A DNA stretch of 64,000 bases from Sphingobacterium micropteri (lineage in GTDB: Bacteria; Bacteroidota; Bacteroidia; Sphingobacteriales; Sphingobacteriaceae), in contig NZ_JACOIK010000003.1 of the NCBI RefSeq assembly GCF_014692515.1, positions 1-64,000 on the forward strand, in the 5' to 3' direction. A model generated the notes under the pieces. It was not told the origin of the DNA and made no database searches. It saw only the letters and a program-made list of their open reading frames with translations. Each line of letters starts with the position of its first letter. Position 1 is the first letter of the stretch. The position numbers were made by a program, and so were the translations under genes. Of this stretch, positions 18,001-26,379 are shown in pieces.

Positions 18001-18424
18001 CCCCGCCTAGCGGTTGTCTATTTTCGCCCAGTACTACCCCTTGTACGATAATATCAGATTGTTGGCTTTTCGTTTCTGCTGTAGTACGCCTGGATATAAT
18101 CGAGAACATATTTCCGTTTCTACGATATGTCAACGCCGCATCAGTGAGAGTTTTTGTTAGAAAATCTTCAATTTTCATGTTCTCTGCCTTTATGGTAACA
18201 TTGTTTGTTCGGGGGAGGACCTGATCCCGGTAGTTAAACCGGTAAACCGTTTTCTCCTCAACGGCATCCAATACGGATTTGAGGTTTTGATTTGTTACGG
18301 TAATCGTAACAGTGTGTTGCTGTTGTGCGAAAACAGCTGCGTTGGTTAATGACACGAATGTGTGTGCGAATAATGCAAATAATACACGGAACGTATTATT
18401 TTTTTTAAAATAATCTAAAATCAT
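15089..18424 (-). CDS. SusC/RagA TonB-linked transporter with STN domain (pectin locus)
   Basis: 1111 residues. After the signal peptide comes an STN (secretin/TonB short N-terminal) domain, about 36-110, of the kind that signals through FecR. A carboxypeptidase-regulatory-like domain (127-205), the plug with DEVVIVGYGTQKRSNVTGSV at about 212 and IYGAQGAGGVILVTTKRG at about 302, and a long barrel to the terminal aromatic (IAGLNLTF) follow. It imports large oligosaccharides with its SusD partner. The STN domain and the FecR gene 167 bases upstream imply transenvelope induction by the substrate. A palindrome lies in the leader. Confidence 0.95.
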   Translation of the reverse strand: MILDYFKKNNTFRVLFALFAHTFVSLTNAAVFAQQQHTVTITVTNQNLKSVLDAVEEKTVYRFNYRDQVLPRTNNVTIKAENMKIEDFLTKTLTDAALTYRRNGNMFSIISRRTTAETKSQQSDIIVQGVVLGENRQPLGGASITVKGSSQSTVSNEQGHFSLSCPPQSTLVASHIGHVSQEVSLSGKEEVNIILLPDDQVLDEVVIVGYGTQKRSNVTGSVASLRPADFNDLNMNATNAIQGRVAGVNVSNGNIIIRGAASVNGSDPLWIVDGVPGTAPNMNDVESLEILKDAASTAIYGAQGAGGVILVTTKRGRAGKPVVNARYNGGVALPIDIPRLLETPDYVDRKLAAGFTNNPDAGWDDPSSLPNTDWEEYVWRNAAVTQNVFVQATGGSEHTNYNTSGEFVRNQRIEQGSHDIAGNLRFSSQTKFSNRFKMTEILTLGFTDRAPSVFGDATSSKIYYRQVPTMLPYDPENVMGGGWGMQPPGGYYEGPNPAAIIGSNHYNQRGYNGGANVIFDWEIIDGLALQTTLTGRYNSSASNWFQEYWNTGNISQEQRYTKDYGEEFHMRMLHTLTYSKTFAEKHNFKVLAGYEASKTESSSAGGWKTGFSVEPVEDMSLGSGATEALGSKGLRRSLSQFARLNYAYEDKYLFETSIRRDGYDNFGAENRFGLFPSASAGWNIAEESFIKNSAQMQWLNQLKLRGSLGRIGNNTIPQFLYEPAYTSNYLYYAYNNLVTNRGFWFSNIPNAAIKWEDVTQWNLGLDAGFLQNRLQTTIEYYQKKTTDMLYTISAPPSSGAYNSDIFALSPSYVANIGEISNKGFELMVQWKDAIQDFKYDVAFTLSTNENKVIKLSDQVNPLIWTGSSTAINSSIYRTENGFPMGQMYGYIVDGIFQHQAAVDQLNAASPDGVYQTPGTSPGDFKYRDLDGDNKITVDDRTYIGNPWPKAIYGMNINLRWKGFDLSMAWLAHTGMDIFNSTKAYERNFFGDFNTTYKVYDAWTPENMQTEHPRVTQTDPNNNFRNVSSYFVEDGSFLKLNNLHFGYNIPKKVLSPLGVQGLKVYINCDNIMTLTRFQGDPEIGGGYLARNHYTEKRYPNTRSVIAGLNLTF

Positions 18425-18449
18425 ATGGTTATCTATGTAATTTAAGTTT

Positions 18450-18473
18450 AAGATTCACGTATTCATGAATCTT
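18450..18473 (-). promoter_or_regulatory. Inverted repeat in the susC leader
   Basis: AAGATTCA and TGAATCTT form 8-bp arms 8 bases apart in the 167-base gap between fecR and susC, 26 bases upstream of the susC start codon. No T run follows on the minus strand. It could be a leader hairpin or an operator; its position close to the ribosome start is the only functional hint. Confidence 0.35.
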
Positions 18474-18591
18474 GATTTTGATCTGCACTGTTTCAAATGC
18501 AGGCCTTCAAATGTGTACGATATTTTTTCGTTAGCGTTGTTGATATTTCATTTTTCTACTTGAAGTTTGATGATTTTATGGAACAATTTGA

Positions 18592-19569
18592 TTAGCGAAG
18601 CTGTATGTTTATTTTTTCCTGCGATTGTTGGATGGTAAAGTTGTAATGAAGGCTTAGTATATCAAGTACCTTATAGACATTATCCTCTTTGAAGCTGCCT
18701 GTAAAGGAGCCCAAATGAGAAGAATCCCCAATAATTTCGATATCTACACCGTAACGCTTTTCTAACTTATTTATCACCTCGTGTAAGGTAGACGAGCGAA
18801 GAACAAGTTCTCCTCGAGTCCATGCCGTTTCAAATTCCGTATTGGTTTGTTTAGCGGAGAGTTGGTGTTTCTCTTTGTCGTATATGACCTTATGATAAGG
18901 AGTCATGACGGTCGAAATGACCTCATTCCCTTTTGTCCGCAGTCGAACACTGCCCTCCAACAATGTGGTCTCTATCGTGTTTAGATCGTCGTAAGCATTA
19001 ACATTGAATTTTGTACCTAACACTTCGATCTCTATGGATTCTGTGTGGACCAGAAAAGGTTTGTGTTCGTCTTTGGCGACTTCTAGGTAAGCTTCTCCGT
19101 TTATAGTTACTTCTCGAGTTTTATGTCCGAAGTCAGGTGCATAGGAAAGGGTAGATGCAGCATTCAAGAAAACCTTTGATCCGTCAGGCAATATTATTTC
19201 TGCTTTTTCTCCACTTCTGACTTCCACCAGCATTGGCCTGTTAGGCATGAAAGTGTCTCGGCTACTAGTTTTCAATACGTAATATCCAGCAAAAATAAAT
19301 AGGATGAAAATAGCTGCTATCTTTGCAATCTGTATGAAAATTGGTCGGATGCGGTTTTCTTTTCTTATGCCTAATTTACTCGCTAACGCTTCGAAATCTC
19401 CTGGAGGCGTTGAATCTTTATGCTCATATGTGTGCCATAATACAGATAATACGTCTTCTATTTGCTTATCAGATGCGTCTTTTAACATCGCTTTGAGCAA
19501 TTGATACTCGTCGTTGCTGATCGTTGAATGTGTATATTTCTGTAAAAGTGTCTGTAGATCTTGACTCAT
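18592..19569 (-). CDS. FecR-family anti-sigma factor (pectin locus), no adjacent sigma gene
   Basis: The start at 19569 (MSQDLQTLLQKYTHSTIS) fits the family; a longer open frame to 19701 has no homologous look. The product is about 325 residues: a cytoplasmic helical sigma-binding domain (1-75), one membrane helix (about 83-102, IAKIAAIFILFIFAGYYVL), the FecR beta domain (VRSGEKAEIILPDGSKVFLNAASTL at about 126) and the C-terminal DUF4974 (ELVLRSSTLHEVINKLEKRYGV). It holds an ECF sigma factor until the STN domain of the loaded SusC signals. The usual sigma gene is missing upstream, where an Omp85 fragment now lies, suggesting a rearrangement. Confidence 0.93.
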   Translation of the reverse strand: MSQDLQTLLQKYTHSTISNDEYQLLKAMLKDASDKQIEDVLSVLWHTYEHKDSTPPGDFEALASKLGIRKENRIRPIFIQIAKIAAIFILFIFAGYYVLKTSSRDTFMPNRPMLVEVRSGEKAEIILPDGSKVFLNAASTLSYAPDFGHKTREVTINGEAYLEVAKDEHKPFLVHTESIEIEVLGTKFNVNAYDDLNTIETTLLEGSVRLRTKGNEVISTVMTPYHKVIYDKEKHQLSAKQTNTEFETAWTRGELVLRSSTLHEVINKLEKRYGVDIEIIGDSSHLGSFTGSFKEDNVYKVLDILSLHYNFTIQQSQEKINIQLR

Positions 19570-19737
19570 ATCCGTATTATTTATATAGGAATCTGTGTTC
19601 CCATTTTTAGTTAATACGTAAATACATCTGAAGTCTACTATAAGAATTTTTCTTTTTTTCGATATCGTGCTTAAATCATGGGATAACACATTATTCAACA
19701 AGTTCCAACAGGCTGCCTGTAAACGTCTTATTGTTGC

Positions 19738-19998
19738 GTGCAGAAAAAAGCTGTTTATTTAGATCGAAACATCAAAATCCGTCATCGTAGGTTCCGATTT
19801 TTCGGTCTTGTAGAGTCGGAATATCGTCGGGATATTACGCGCGGACTGAATACAGAACTTTTCGGAAACTGGAATGTAGGTACGGGTGCCGGAGCACGGA
19901 TCAATTTCAACAAAAAGTCTGGGACGAATATAGCCATCGATTATGGGGTAAGTAAAGGGTATCGGGGTTTTAGGCTTGGACTAGGAGAAGTGTTTTAA
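19738..19998 (+). pseudogene. 3' fragment of an Omp85-type gene, second copy of the 5608-6846 gene end
   Basis: From GTG 19738 about 20 unrelated codons precede ESEYRRDITR, which matches the end of the intact gene at 6613 exactly over about 29 bases. An internal stretch of the intact protein (NGLFGFVLFANVTSVSG) is missing here, then LFGNWN...GVSKGYRGFRLGLGEVF resumes to the stop. The fragment covers less than one fifth of the barrel, has lost part of a strand and has no signal peptide, so it cannot make a working Omp85 protein. It lies upstream of the pectin-locus FecR on the opposite strand and marks a duplication or recombination point. Confidence 0.85.
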
Positions 19999-20033
19999 AC
20001 GCTCCAGAGCAATTCTGCTTTGGAGCGTTTTTT
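19998..20033 (+). terminator. Rho-independent terminator between the Omp85 fragment and the phosphoesterase gene
   Basis: AACGCTCCAGAGCA pairs with TGCTTTGGAGCGTT (14 bp, one G-T) around ATTC and is followed by a T run on the plus strand. It starts at the last base of the Omp85-fragment stop codon. An A-rich flank is weaker on the other side, so it mainly ends plus-strand transcription, but it may also end the phosphoesterase operon (stop at 20048). Confidence 0.85.
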
Positions 20034-20047
20034 AATACTTTTTTTAA

Positions 20048-21661
20048 TCAGTGCTTGCGTGATGGCGGATCGGGATAGTTTTTAGTTGGCGCAATCCGGT
20101 AACTGCTCGATGCTTCATAGGTATTGCCGTAGTCATCTGTGGCTCGTACACGGATACGATGCTCGCCGACAGCTAGATCTACCGGCAGGCTCACACGCCA
20201 AAGATGTGCACTGGGCATAGCGTCGGTAGGCCGCCGCCCTGGCAGTAGCGTGTCTAGATTATCCCAAGGGTATAGTTCGGCCAGATAGGCAGGATCGGAT
20301 GTGCGAACCGGCATCATTTTTTTCCATTCGCCTCCATCTACCGTATATTCTACCATATTACCATGATGCCCCATAAAGAAGTTGGCAAAAATAGCGGAGC
20401 GGCTCCTTTTTCCTTGTCCCACAACCTTGGGATGAAAGAGGTTGATCTGGTAGGTAGAATCGCGCCCCGACGCTTGGTAGCGGATACGGTATTGGTTTTT
20501 GTCGAAATCGATGAATGCATAACCATTCGGTGTACCGTCGCGCATGGTAGCGCTCGGTACTCCTCGATTATCTAACTGACCAGAGTACCAATCACCGGAA
20601 GTGGTGCCTGCATTGTATTCGTGATGTGGCTTTTCTTGATGCCAACCATCTTTTTCATCGTAGAAATGCTGTGTCTGGGTATGCATGTGTGCAGAAAGGG
20701 AAAGTGTGTGCGGATATTCCCGGAGTAGATCAAACAACCGCTGCCTGTCTTCTGCCCGGAACGTGTCGCCATTACGGTGATCCAAAGGGATGTGGAAGGC
20801 CAACACAATCAGATGGTCTGTAGGAACATGCTTCAGGTCGTTTTTTACAAAATCGAGTTGCTCTTTGCGAAAACCGCCGAGATAACCTTTGCCGGTCCGG
20901 GGATTAGGGTAGCGCACATTGTCCAAGACAATGAAATGTACCTTACCGTAGTTAAAGGAGTAGTTTGCCGGCCCGAAATTCGCTTCGAAGGTTTCATCAG
21001 ACAAGCTGTCGGCCTGCACATCGTAATTCATATCGTGGTTACCTTTGAGATTATACCATGGCAACCCAATACGCGCTACGCTCTCTTTATAACTTAGATG
21101 GAGGCTTAGATCATCACCTACGAGATCGCCTAAACTGATGCCAAAAGTTACGTTCTTGATGCCTACGACCTCGTCCACAATGGCACGGTTAAAAAAGAGC
21201 ATTTCTTGTGCTGTATAGGCTTGTGGATCACCGAATACCAATACGCGGAATTGGTCGTTTTCCCGGCTTTTCGTAAGGCCGAAGTCAATACTTTTGGGAA
21301 GTGGTCCTGTTGGAGTCACACCAGCATACGTGAGATCTGTTGGAGATCCTTGCGGCTTGTGTATGTAGAATGACTTCGGTAGGTAATGCCTGTCCAGCGG
21401 TATAGTATAACCACTTGGTTTTATAACGAAGATGATATCGTCGTTGCCGACCGGTAAGGTATAGCGGCCTTGTGCATCGGTTAAAACAACATCAACGCCA
21501 TTACTGACGGGCACATTTGGTAAACCGGTTTCTATACCGTCTTTTTTGCCGTTACGATTGGCATCTAGATAGACGGTTCCTTGCGCTTGTTGTTGGGCAT
21601 AACTCCATGCGGATAGCAGAAGAAAACCCGTGCTGAGCAACAATTTTAAATTTGTTTTCAT
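20048..21661 (-). CDS. Secreted calcineurin-like metallophosphoesterase
   Basis: 537 residues, signal peptide to WSYAQ (about 23). Residues 28-75 form a SdrD-B/Cna-B-like module (YLDANRNGKKDGIETGLPNV). The metallophosphoesterase core has the five motifs in order: GDPQ (D145), GDLVGDD (D179), KGNHD (N208, H209), FH (H290) and SAHMHTQ (H325, H327). A calcineurin-like C-terminal domain (metallophos_C type, about 370-530) follows. These dimetal enzymes cleave phosphomono- or diesters; the substrate of this subgroup is not known to me. It is the last gene of an operon with SusD 11 bases upstream, so its substrate or product is probably taken up by that SusCD pair. Confidence 0.9.
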   Translation of the reverse strand: MKTNLKLLLSTGFLLLSAWSYAQQQAQGTVYLDANRNGKKDGIETGLPNVPVSNGVDVVLTDAQGRYTLPVGNDDIIFVIKPSGYTIPLDRHYLPKSFYIHKPQGSPTDLTYAGVTPTGPLPKSIDFGLTKSRENDQFRVLVFGDPQAYTAQEMLFFNRAIVDEVVGIKNVTFGISLGDLVGDDLSLHLSYKESVARIGLPWYNLKGNHDMNYDVQADSLSDETFEANFGPANYSFNYGKVHFIVLDNVRYPNPRTGKGYLGGFRKEQLDFVKNDLKHVPTDHLIVLAFHIPLDHRNGDTFRAEDRQRLFDLLREYPHTLSLSAHMHTQTQHFYDEKDGWHQEKPHHEYNAGTTSGDWYSGQLDNRGVPSATMRDGTPNGYAFIDFDKNQYRIRYQASGRDSTYQINLFHPKVVGQGKRSRSAIFANFFMGHHGNMVEYTVDGGEWKKMMPVRTSDPAYLAELYPWDNLDTLLPGRRPTDAMPSAHLWRVSLPVDLAVGEHRIRVRATDDYGNTYEASSSYRIAPTKNYPDPPSRKH

Positions 21662-21672
21662 TTTGTGTCAGA

Positions 21673-23109
21673 TTATTTATGAAAGGGCATGATGTAAGGT
21701 GAATTTTTATGTTGAACCAATATGCGGTTCATATCGTGTTTGATGGTAACGACTCCCGATGCTGTGTCGTAGGTGAAATCATCCAAACCTCTATTCTTGG
21801 GAATGAAATCGGGAATAATGGCTTTGGTATGTTTATCGGTTACATGGCTATTGGAAAGCTGTTCACGTTGCGATATGGGGAATCGGATACCAAGATCGGT
21901 CATGCGGCGTCCTTCGGCAATGAAAATCTCCTGCCGCAGCAGATAGATGAGGTAAAGGGTTTCGTCGGCTGTTACTGCTCCATCAACATCGGATAACGTA
22001 ATATGAGTACCTGATACGGAATACGCTGGAATATTTCCTAGCGAGCGATCTAATACCAACCCTTCTTTGGTAACCGACTCGGTGTCGAACTTCACGGAAG
22101 CAGCCGTTAGGGGATAATCTTTTCGGTTACCACCGTTTCGTTTTTCTTTGCTATCGTTGAGCATCGTTGTTGGTCTTTTTCCAACACAGTTGGTGAGCAG
22201 ATCTTTCAATGTTTGTTTCGCCGCCGCAATATTCTGTTGCGCAACGAGTGCTTCCGCGAGAATCAGATACGCCTCTTCAGCCTTGGCTATCGCGATCGGT
22301 TTTTCATCCTCGAAGATCGTTGTCGTTTGGTGGAAATATTTAGGGTCCAAGAAGTCCAGACGGGGGAGTGGCGCAAACGAGTTGGTTGCGGATGAAAAAA
22401 TATAGCTTTGGAAATTGTTAGACGGGCCGTTTTCTGTACCGTAGTGTACCTGCCGCAAAGATAACGGATGGGTAATCGCTTCACGGGAAAATTCGACAGC
22501 TTCCGTTAGATTGCCTAACCGGTAGTGAGATCTGGCCAGTAAGAGCGTGCATGCCGCTTGATCTTCGGTTTCAGAAAAGAGGCTGGATGCTTCCGTGAGG
22601 AGGACGATGGCACTTTCCAAAAGCTCGTTAGGTGATCGAACTTCTCCCCGTGCTTCGGTAGGTAGGCCAATATAGAGCTCAGCCCCGAGTATATGGGCAT
22701 AGGCCTGATAGAAGAGCAATTCGGCTTTTTGCTGGCTGACATCTTCGTCCTGCAAGGGAATAAGTTCCTCCAGACCGAATCTGCTCGTTTCCATGAGTTT
22801 ATGGATAGCAGCTTGAATATTGGCGACGTCCTGATCAAAATAATTGATTTCAGGGTTGTCAAATACCTTGCTGCTTTGGGTGTAGTTGTTAAAATAGTTG
22901 TCAGACACTAGTTCGGAAAATTCGACAACTGTCCCAACGGTGACGCTGGCTTGCCGGCGCACGCCATTTAACCAGGTCTCTAAAGATTGGAAGCTCGGGA
23001 TAAAGCGGTCTTCTGTTACATAGGGATTGGTGACTTCGGTCAGTTCACAGGAGCTAAGCAGCAACATGGTGCCAGCTAGCATGTATATCGGTTTTTTGAA
23101 TCGTTTCAT
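21673..23109 (-). CDS. SusD/RagB-like outer membrane lipoprotein (phosphoesterase locus)
   Basis: 478 residues, lipoprotein signal with Cys at about 26 (LLLSSCELTEVTNPYVTE). TPR-like helices occupy about 85-215 (KAELLFYQAYAHILGAELYIGLP is the SusD aromatic-rich helix) and the C-terminal part contains YLIYLLRQEIFIAEGRRMTDLGIRFPIS, the RagB end motif. The protein belongs to a divergent SusD branch without the common DFLD start. It begins 12 bases after its susC. Its ligand is unknown; the neighbouring enzyme suggests a phosphorylated compound and not necessarily a sugar. Confidence 0.9.
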   Translation of the reverse strand: MKRFKKPIYMLAGTMLLLSSCELTEVTNPYVTEDRFIPSFQSLETWLNGVRRQASVTVGTVVEFSELVSDNYFNNYTQSSKVFDNPEINYFDQDVANIQAAIHKLMETSRFGLEELIPLQDEDVSQQKAELLFYQAYAHILGAELYIGLPTEARGEVRSPNELLESAIVLLTEASSLFSETEDQAACTLLLARSHYRLGNLTEAVEFSREAITHPLSLRQVHYGTENGPSNNFQSYIFSSATNSFAPLPRLDFLDPKYFHQTTTIFEDEKPIAIAKAEEAYLILAEALVAQQNIAAAKQTLKDLLTNCVGKRPTTMLNDSKEKRNGGNRKDYPLTAASVKFDTESVTKEGLVLDRSLGNIPAYSVSGTHITLSDVDGAVTADETLYLIYLLRQEIFIAEGRRMTDLGIRFPISQREQLSNSHVTDKHTKAIIPDFIPKNRGLDDFTYDTASGVVTIKHDMNRILVQHKNSPYIMPFHK

Positions 23110-23121
23110 GATAATAAGGAG

Positions 23122-26100
23122 TTAGAATGAGATTTTTACGGACATTAAAAATTGTCTTGGGGCGGAATAGGTGGCATAGGAAATACCGCCGGTAGTAGCA
23201 CCGTCCTGCCCTTCGGCGCTGCCACTAATAGTCGCCTCTGGGTCAAAGGAGGAGGATGCAAAACTGAAAGGGTTCATGACACTGGCACCGATAACGACGT
23301 AGTTGGCAAAGGAACCAATTGCAGATTTGGGTAGGGTGTATGTGGCACCGATGGTGCGGATTTTGATGTAATCTGTTTTTTCGATAAACATATTGGTAAA
23401 GCTCAACCAGCGTGTGCGGCCGTATTCGGAATTAATTTCTCCTGTCGGTATACCTTCATCGCCTGCGCCATAGTTGTAGCGGAATTGGCTGTCCCAATTG
23501 TTGGCAACAGCACCTTGTTGATAATCCGCGTTGGCAAAAACGTTTAATCCTTTCCACTGTAAGTCGAAGCCCATACTACCAAATAAATCGGGAATCGTTG
23601 TCCCAAGATATTGGAGGGGAGTAGATGTTGCCATCACGCCATCTTCACCGAACTCACCGTAACTACCACGGATAAAACCGACAGGATGTCCTTCTTGTAC
23701 AACCGTTTGTATGGTGCGCTCGCTGAACCCAGCAATGTTGAAAGGTGCAGCACCACTGGAGGATAGCACCTTGTTGTCTAAGGTGTTCACGGCAAGATTG
23801 AAACGTAATGCCGTGTTTTCTGTTTGTACTGCGGTAATCTGCGTGCTGAACTCTAAACCACGGTTCATGATTTTTCCAACATTCCGTAACGCTTCGTTTT
23901 CAGCTGTAGAGGGTGCAGCAGGTACGCTGAACAATGCGTTGTTGGTGATGGCATGATAGAATCCGGCCGAAAGGGTTAGGCGGTCGTTCCAGAAACCGAG
24001 ATCTACACCTGCTTCCAATGTATTTGTTTTTTCGGGCCGAAGATCAATACCGGGCATACCAAATGTCGCAGCTTGGCTTCCAAGATAGCTGGGAAAGGTC
24101 ATGGTACGAAGGTTGCGGTATGGAGGAGGGAAGTTACCGGCTAGACCGTAGTTTCCGCGCAGCTTTGCGGATGGAATAAATGACAAGTTTTCGCTCCACC
24201 AGCTTTCCGTAGACGGGATATAGGAAAAACCGATTTTCGGATAATATTGTACGCCGATATCTTTACCAAAAGCGCTATTCCCGTCGCCACGCAATCCCAA
24301 ATCTAGAAACAGCTTGTTTCTCCAGCCTAGATTGCTTTGTAGATAGACACCGTAATTTACTACTTCTGAATAGAATTCGTTACTGCTGGTCGTAGTGGCT
24401 TCTGATATATTTCTGGCTCCGTCGCGAACGTTGGAACCGATGTAGGCAACTTGTCGATCTTCATTCCGAAATAGTTGCCCCCCCAAGGTGGTAATAATCG
24501 ATAGGTCGCCGATGTCGGCTTTATGTTGTCCGTTTAACTCGAGTGTAAGCCCCCAATATTTCCGCTCACTATTGTTGATGTTTCCACGATCGGTGGTCAA
24601 GTTGCCGGTGGTATGAGTAAGATATTCGTTCGTCTGGATAGCCTGATTGCGTAAAACCCTATAGTCTATTCCACCGACTGCTTTGATGTTTAGGTTTTGC
24701 ATCGGGCGGTACTGGAAACTTTGTGAAGTTTGAAACCTATTCACAACAATCTCATTATCTTGTAGACGCTCGGCCGTGTGGACATATTCCTTCATCTTGG
24801 CAAATTCTTCATCGCTGAGCTCATCGAGTCTTGGATTAAATCTGGGTTGTGGTCCCGTTGTTGCAGAAGCACCACTCTCCGTAAACCACAGACCTGTATA
24901 GCCTCCCTGATTCCCGTTACGATTACGTTTATAGCTATTGTTCACAAAAGTAAAACTGCTTTCGTAGGTAACTTTGTCATGGAGTTCGGCTTTGAAACCG
25001 GAACGCAAATCGATACGCTTGTTCTGGTTTTGTTTGAAGACCTGTACACCGGAGCTGTTGAGGTAGGCGCCAGTCACACTATAGCCTACTTTTCCGCTAT
25101 TGCCGTTGACGGCAACATTATAACGTTGAAACATTCCTGGCTCAAACAGCAGTTCCTTTGTTCTGTCGAAATGTAAAAAATCAGTTGTAGCCCGCTCTGC
25201 ACCAATGGTTGCTTCTGCCGTAACCGTTGTGCGATCGGATCCACCTTTCTTCGTGAAAATTTGTATGACGCCATTGGCGGCATCTGAACCGTACAATGTG
25301 GTGGCTGCGCCACCATTGACGTATTCTACGCGTTCAATATTGTCGATAGGGATGTCTGCAAGTGAACTGACTCCAGATCCTTGGGCACTGCCGCCACCAA
25401 TTGTCGAAGCGGTATTTAGGTTGTCCATCCGGACACCGTCTACATAGATGACAGGTGTAGAATTTTTGAAGGCAGATACCACACCGCGTGCACGAATGAT
25501 AGAGGTGGCTCCCGATTGTCCGCCCGTTAAACGGATCTGGGCATTGGGGAGTTTCGATTGTAGCAATTGATCAAACCGAGCTGCTGGGATTTTTTCCAGT
25601 TCCTTGCCGCTTACGGTGGCAATATTAGTGGAAAGACGCCGTTTGTTCATGTCCAGTCCTTGGCCCGTAACGACAACTTCATCGAGACCGAACAAATCTT
25701 CCTCTAAGGTTATGGTTAACGGTTGTTTTAGCTGTTCCGGCGTTAATGTGACGTCTTTTGTTTTATACCCGATATAACGCACGCGCAGTAAAACAACTTC
25801 TGTTGCAGCGACTAACGGTAGTTTGAATTCACCTTGGACGCCAGTTTGTATGGACCGGTTGGTGCTTACCAATTGTACCGTTGCGCCCACAATTGGTGCG
25901 CCTGTACGATGGTCGGTGATCGTGCCATTTACCCATTCTTGCTGTTGGGCAACAGCGCGGGTAACGGGTGTAACGGTAGTAGCCACCTTGTGGAGAATAA
26001 TTTTATCGCCCTTTAATTGGTAACCGACACCGGAGCCTGACAGTACCAATGGCAAAAGCTGCTCTAAGGGTAACTCGTCATCATATGGATGGACGGTTTT

Positions 26101-26289
26101 TCCGGTTAGAATCTCTTTGTCGTAAATCAGTTTTTTTCCGTTTCGTTCCGCTATTTGCTGTATGGCATGAAGCAGGGAATTGTCCTTGCCCTGCTGGATA
26201 TAGCTGACGGGGATAGACACTGGCGTGCTTCCTGCAAGTGACCCGTTCCAAAGACAGGCACCGGCAATGAATAATAGATAGTTTTTCAT
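23122..26289 (-). CDS. SusC/RagA TonB-linked transporter with STN domain (phosphoesterase locus)
   Basis: 1055 residues. Signal peptide, STN domain at about 33-105 (LLHAIQQIAERNGKKLIYDKEIL), carboxypeptidase-regulatory-like domain at about 117-200, plug with DEVVVTGQGLDMNKRRLSTNIATV at about 207, LYGSDAANGVIQIFTKKGG near 335, and barrel to FLMSVKISF. The STN domain pairs with the FecR 90 bases upstream. The plug start VVVTGQG differs from the usual VVVGYG of glycan SusC proteins, which fits a non-standard subfamily. Imported substrate inferred only from the adjacent phosphoesterase. Confidence 0.93.
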   Translation of the reverse strand: MKNYLLFIAGACLWNGSLAGSTPVSIPVSYIQQGKDNSLLHAIQQIAERNGKKLIYDKEILTGKTVHPYDDELPLEQLLPLVLSGSGVGYQLKGDKIILHKVATTVTPVTRAVAQQQEWVNGTITDHRTGAPIVGATVQLVSTNRSIQTGVQGEFKLPLVAATEVVLLRVRYIGYKTKDVTLTPEQLKQPLTITLEEDLFGLDEVVVTGQGLDMNKRRLSTNIATVSGKELEKIPAARFDQLLQSKLPNAQIRLTGGQSGATSIIRARGVVSAFKNSTPVIYVDGVRMDNLNTASTIGGGSAQGSGVSSLADIPIDNIERVEYVNGGAATTLYGSDAANGVIQIFTKKGGSDRTTVTAEATIGAERATTDFLHFDRTKELLFEPGMFQRYNVAVNGNSGKVGYSVTGAYLNSSGVQVFKQNQNKRIDLRSGFKAELHDKVTYESSFTFVNNSYKRNRNGNQGGYTGLWFTESGASATTGPQPRFNPRLDELSDEEFAKMKEYVHTAERLQDNEIVVNRFQTSQSFQYRPMQNLNIKAVGGIDYRVLRNQAIQTNEYLTHTTGNLTTDRGNINNSERKYWGLTLELNGQHKADIGDLSIITTLGGQLFRNEDRQVAYIGSNVRDGARNISEATTTSSNEFYSEVVNYGVYLQSNLGWRNKLFLDLGLRGDGNSAFGKDIGVQYYPKIGFSYIPSTESWWSENLSFIPSAKLRGNYGLAGNFPPPYRNLRTMTFPSYLGSQAATFGMPGIDLRPEKTNTLEAGVDLGFWNDRLTLSAGFYHAITNNALFSVPAAPSTAENEALRNVGKIMNRGLEFSTQITAVQTENTALRFNLAVNTLDNKVLSSSGAAPFNIAGFSERTIQTVVQEGHPVGFIRGSYGEFGEDGVMATSTPLQYLGTTIPDLFGSMGFDLQWKGLNVFANADYQQGAVANNWDSQFRYNYGAGDEGIPTGEINSEYGRTRWLSFTNMFIEKTDYIKIRTIGATYTLPKSAIGSFANYVVIGASVMNPFSFASSSFDPEATISGSAEGQDGATTGGISYATYSAPRQFLMSVKISF

Positions 26290-26379
26290 TTTTTTATTAT
26301 GATATGTTTAAGTACGATCAAATACGAAATACCGTTGAACCTAATAGTCAAGCGCGCCGTTCAAATGTTTCGATCTGAT

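Noticed and set aside
19570..19701. 44-residue N-terminal extension of the pectin-locus FecR
   Set aside because: FecR proteins start with the helical domain found at MSQDLQTLLQKY; the extension has no family likeness.
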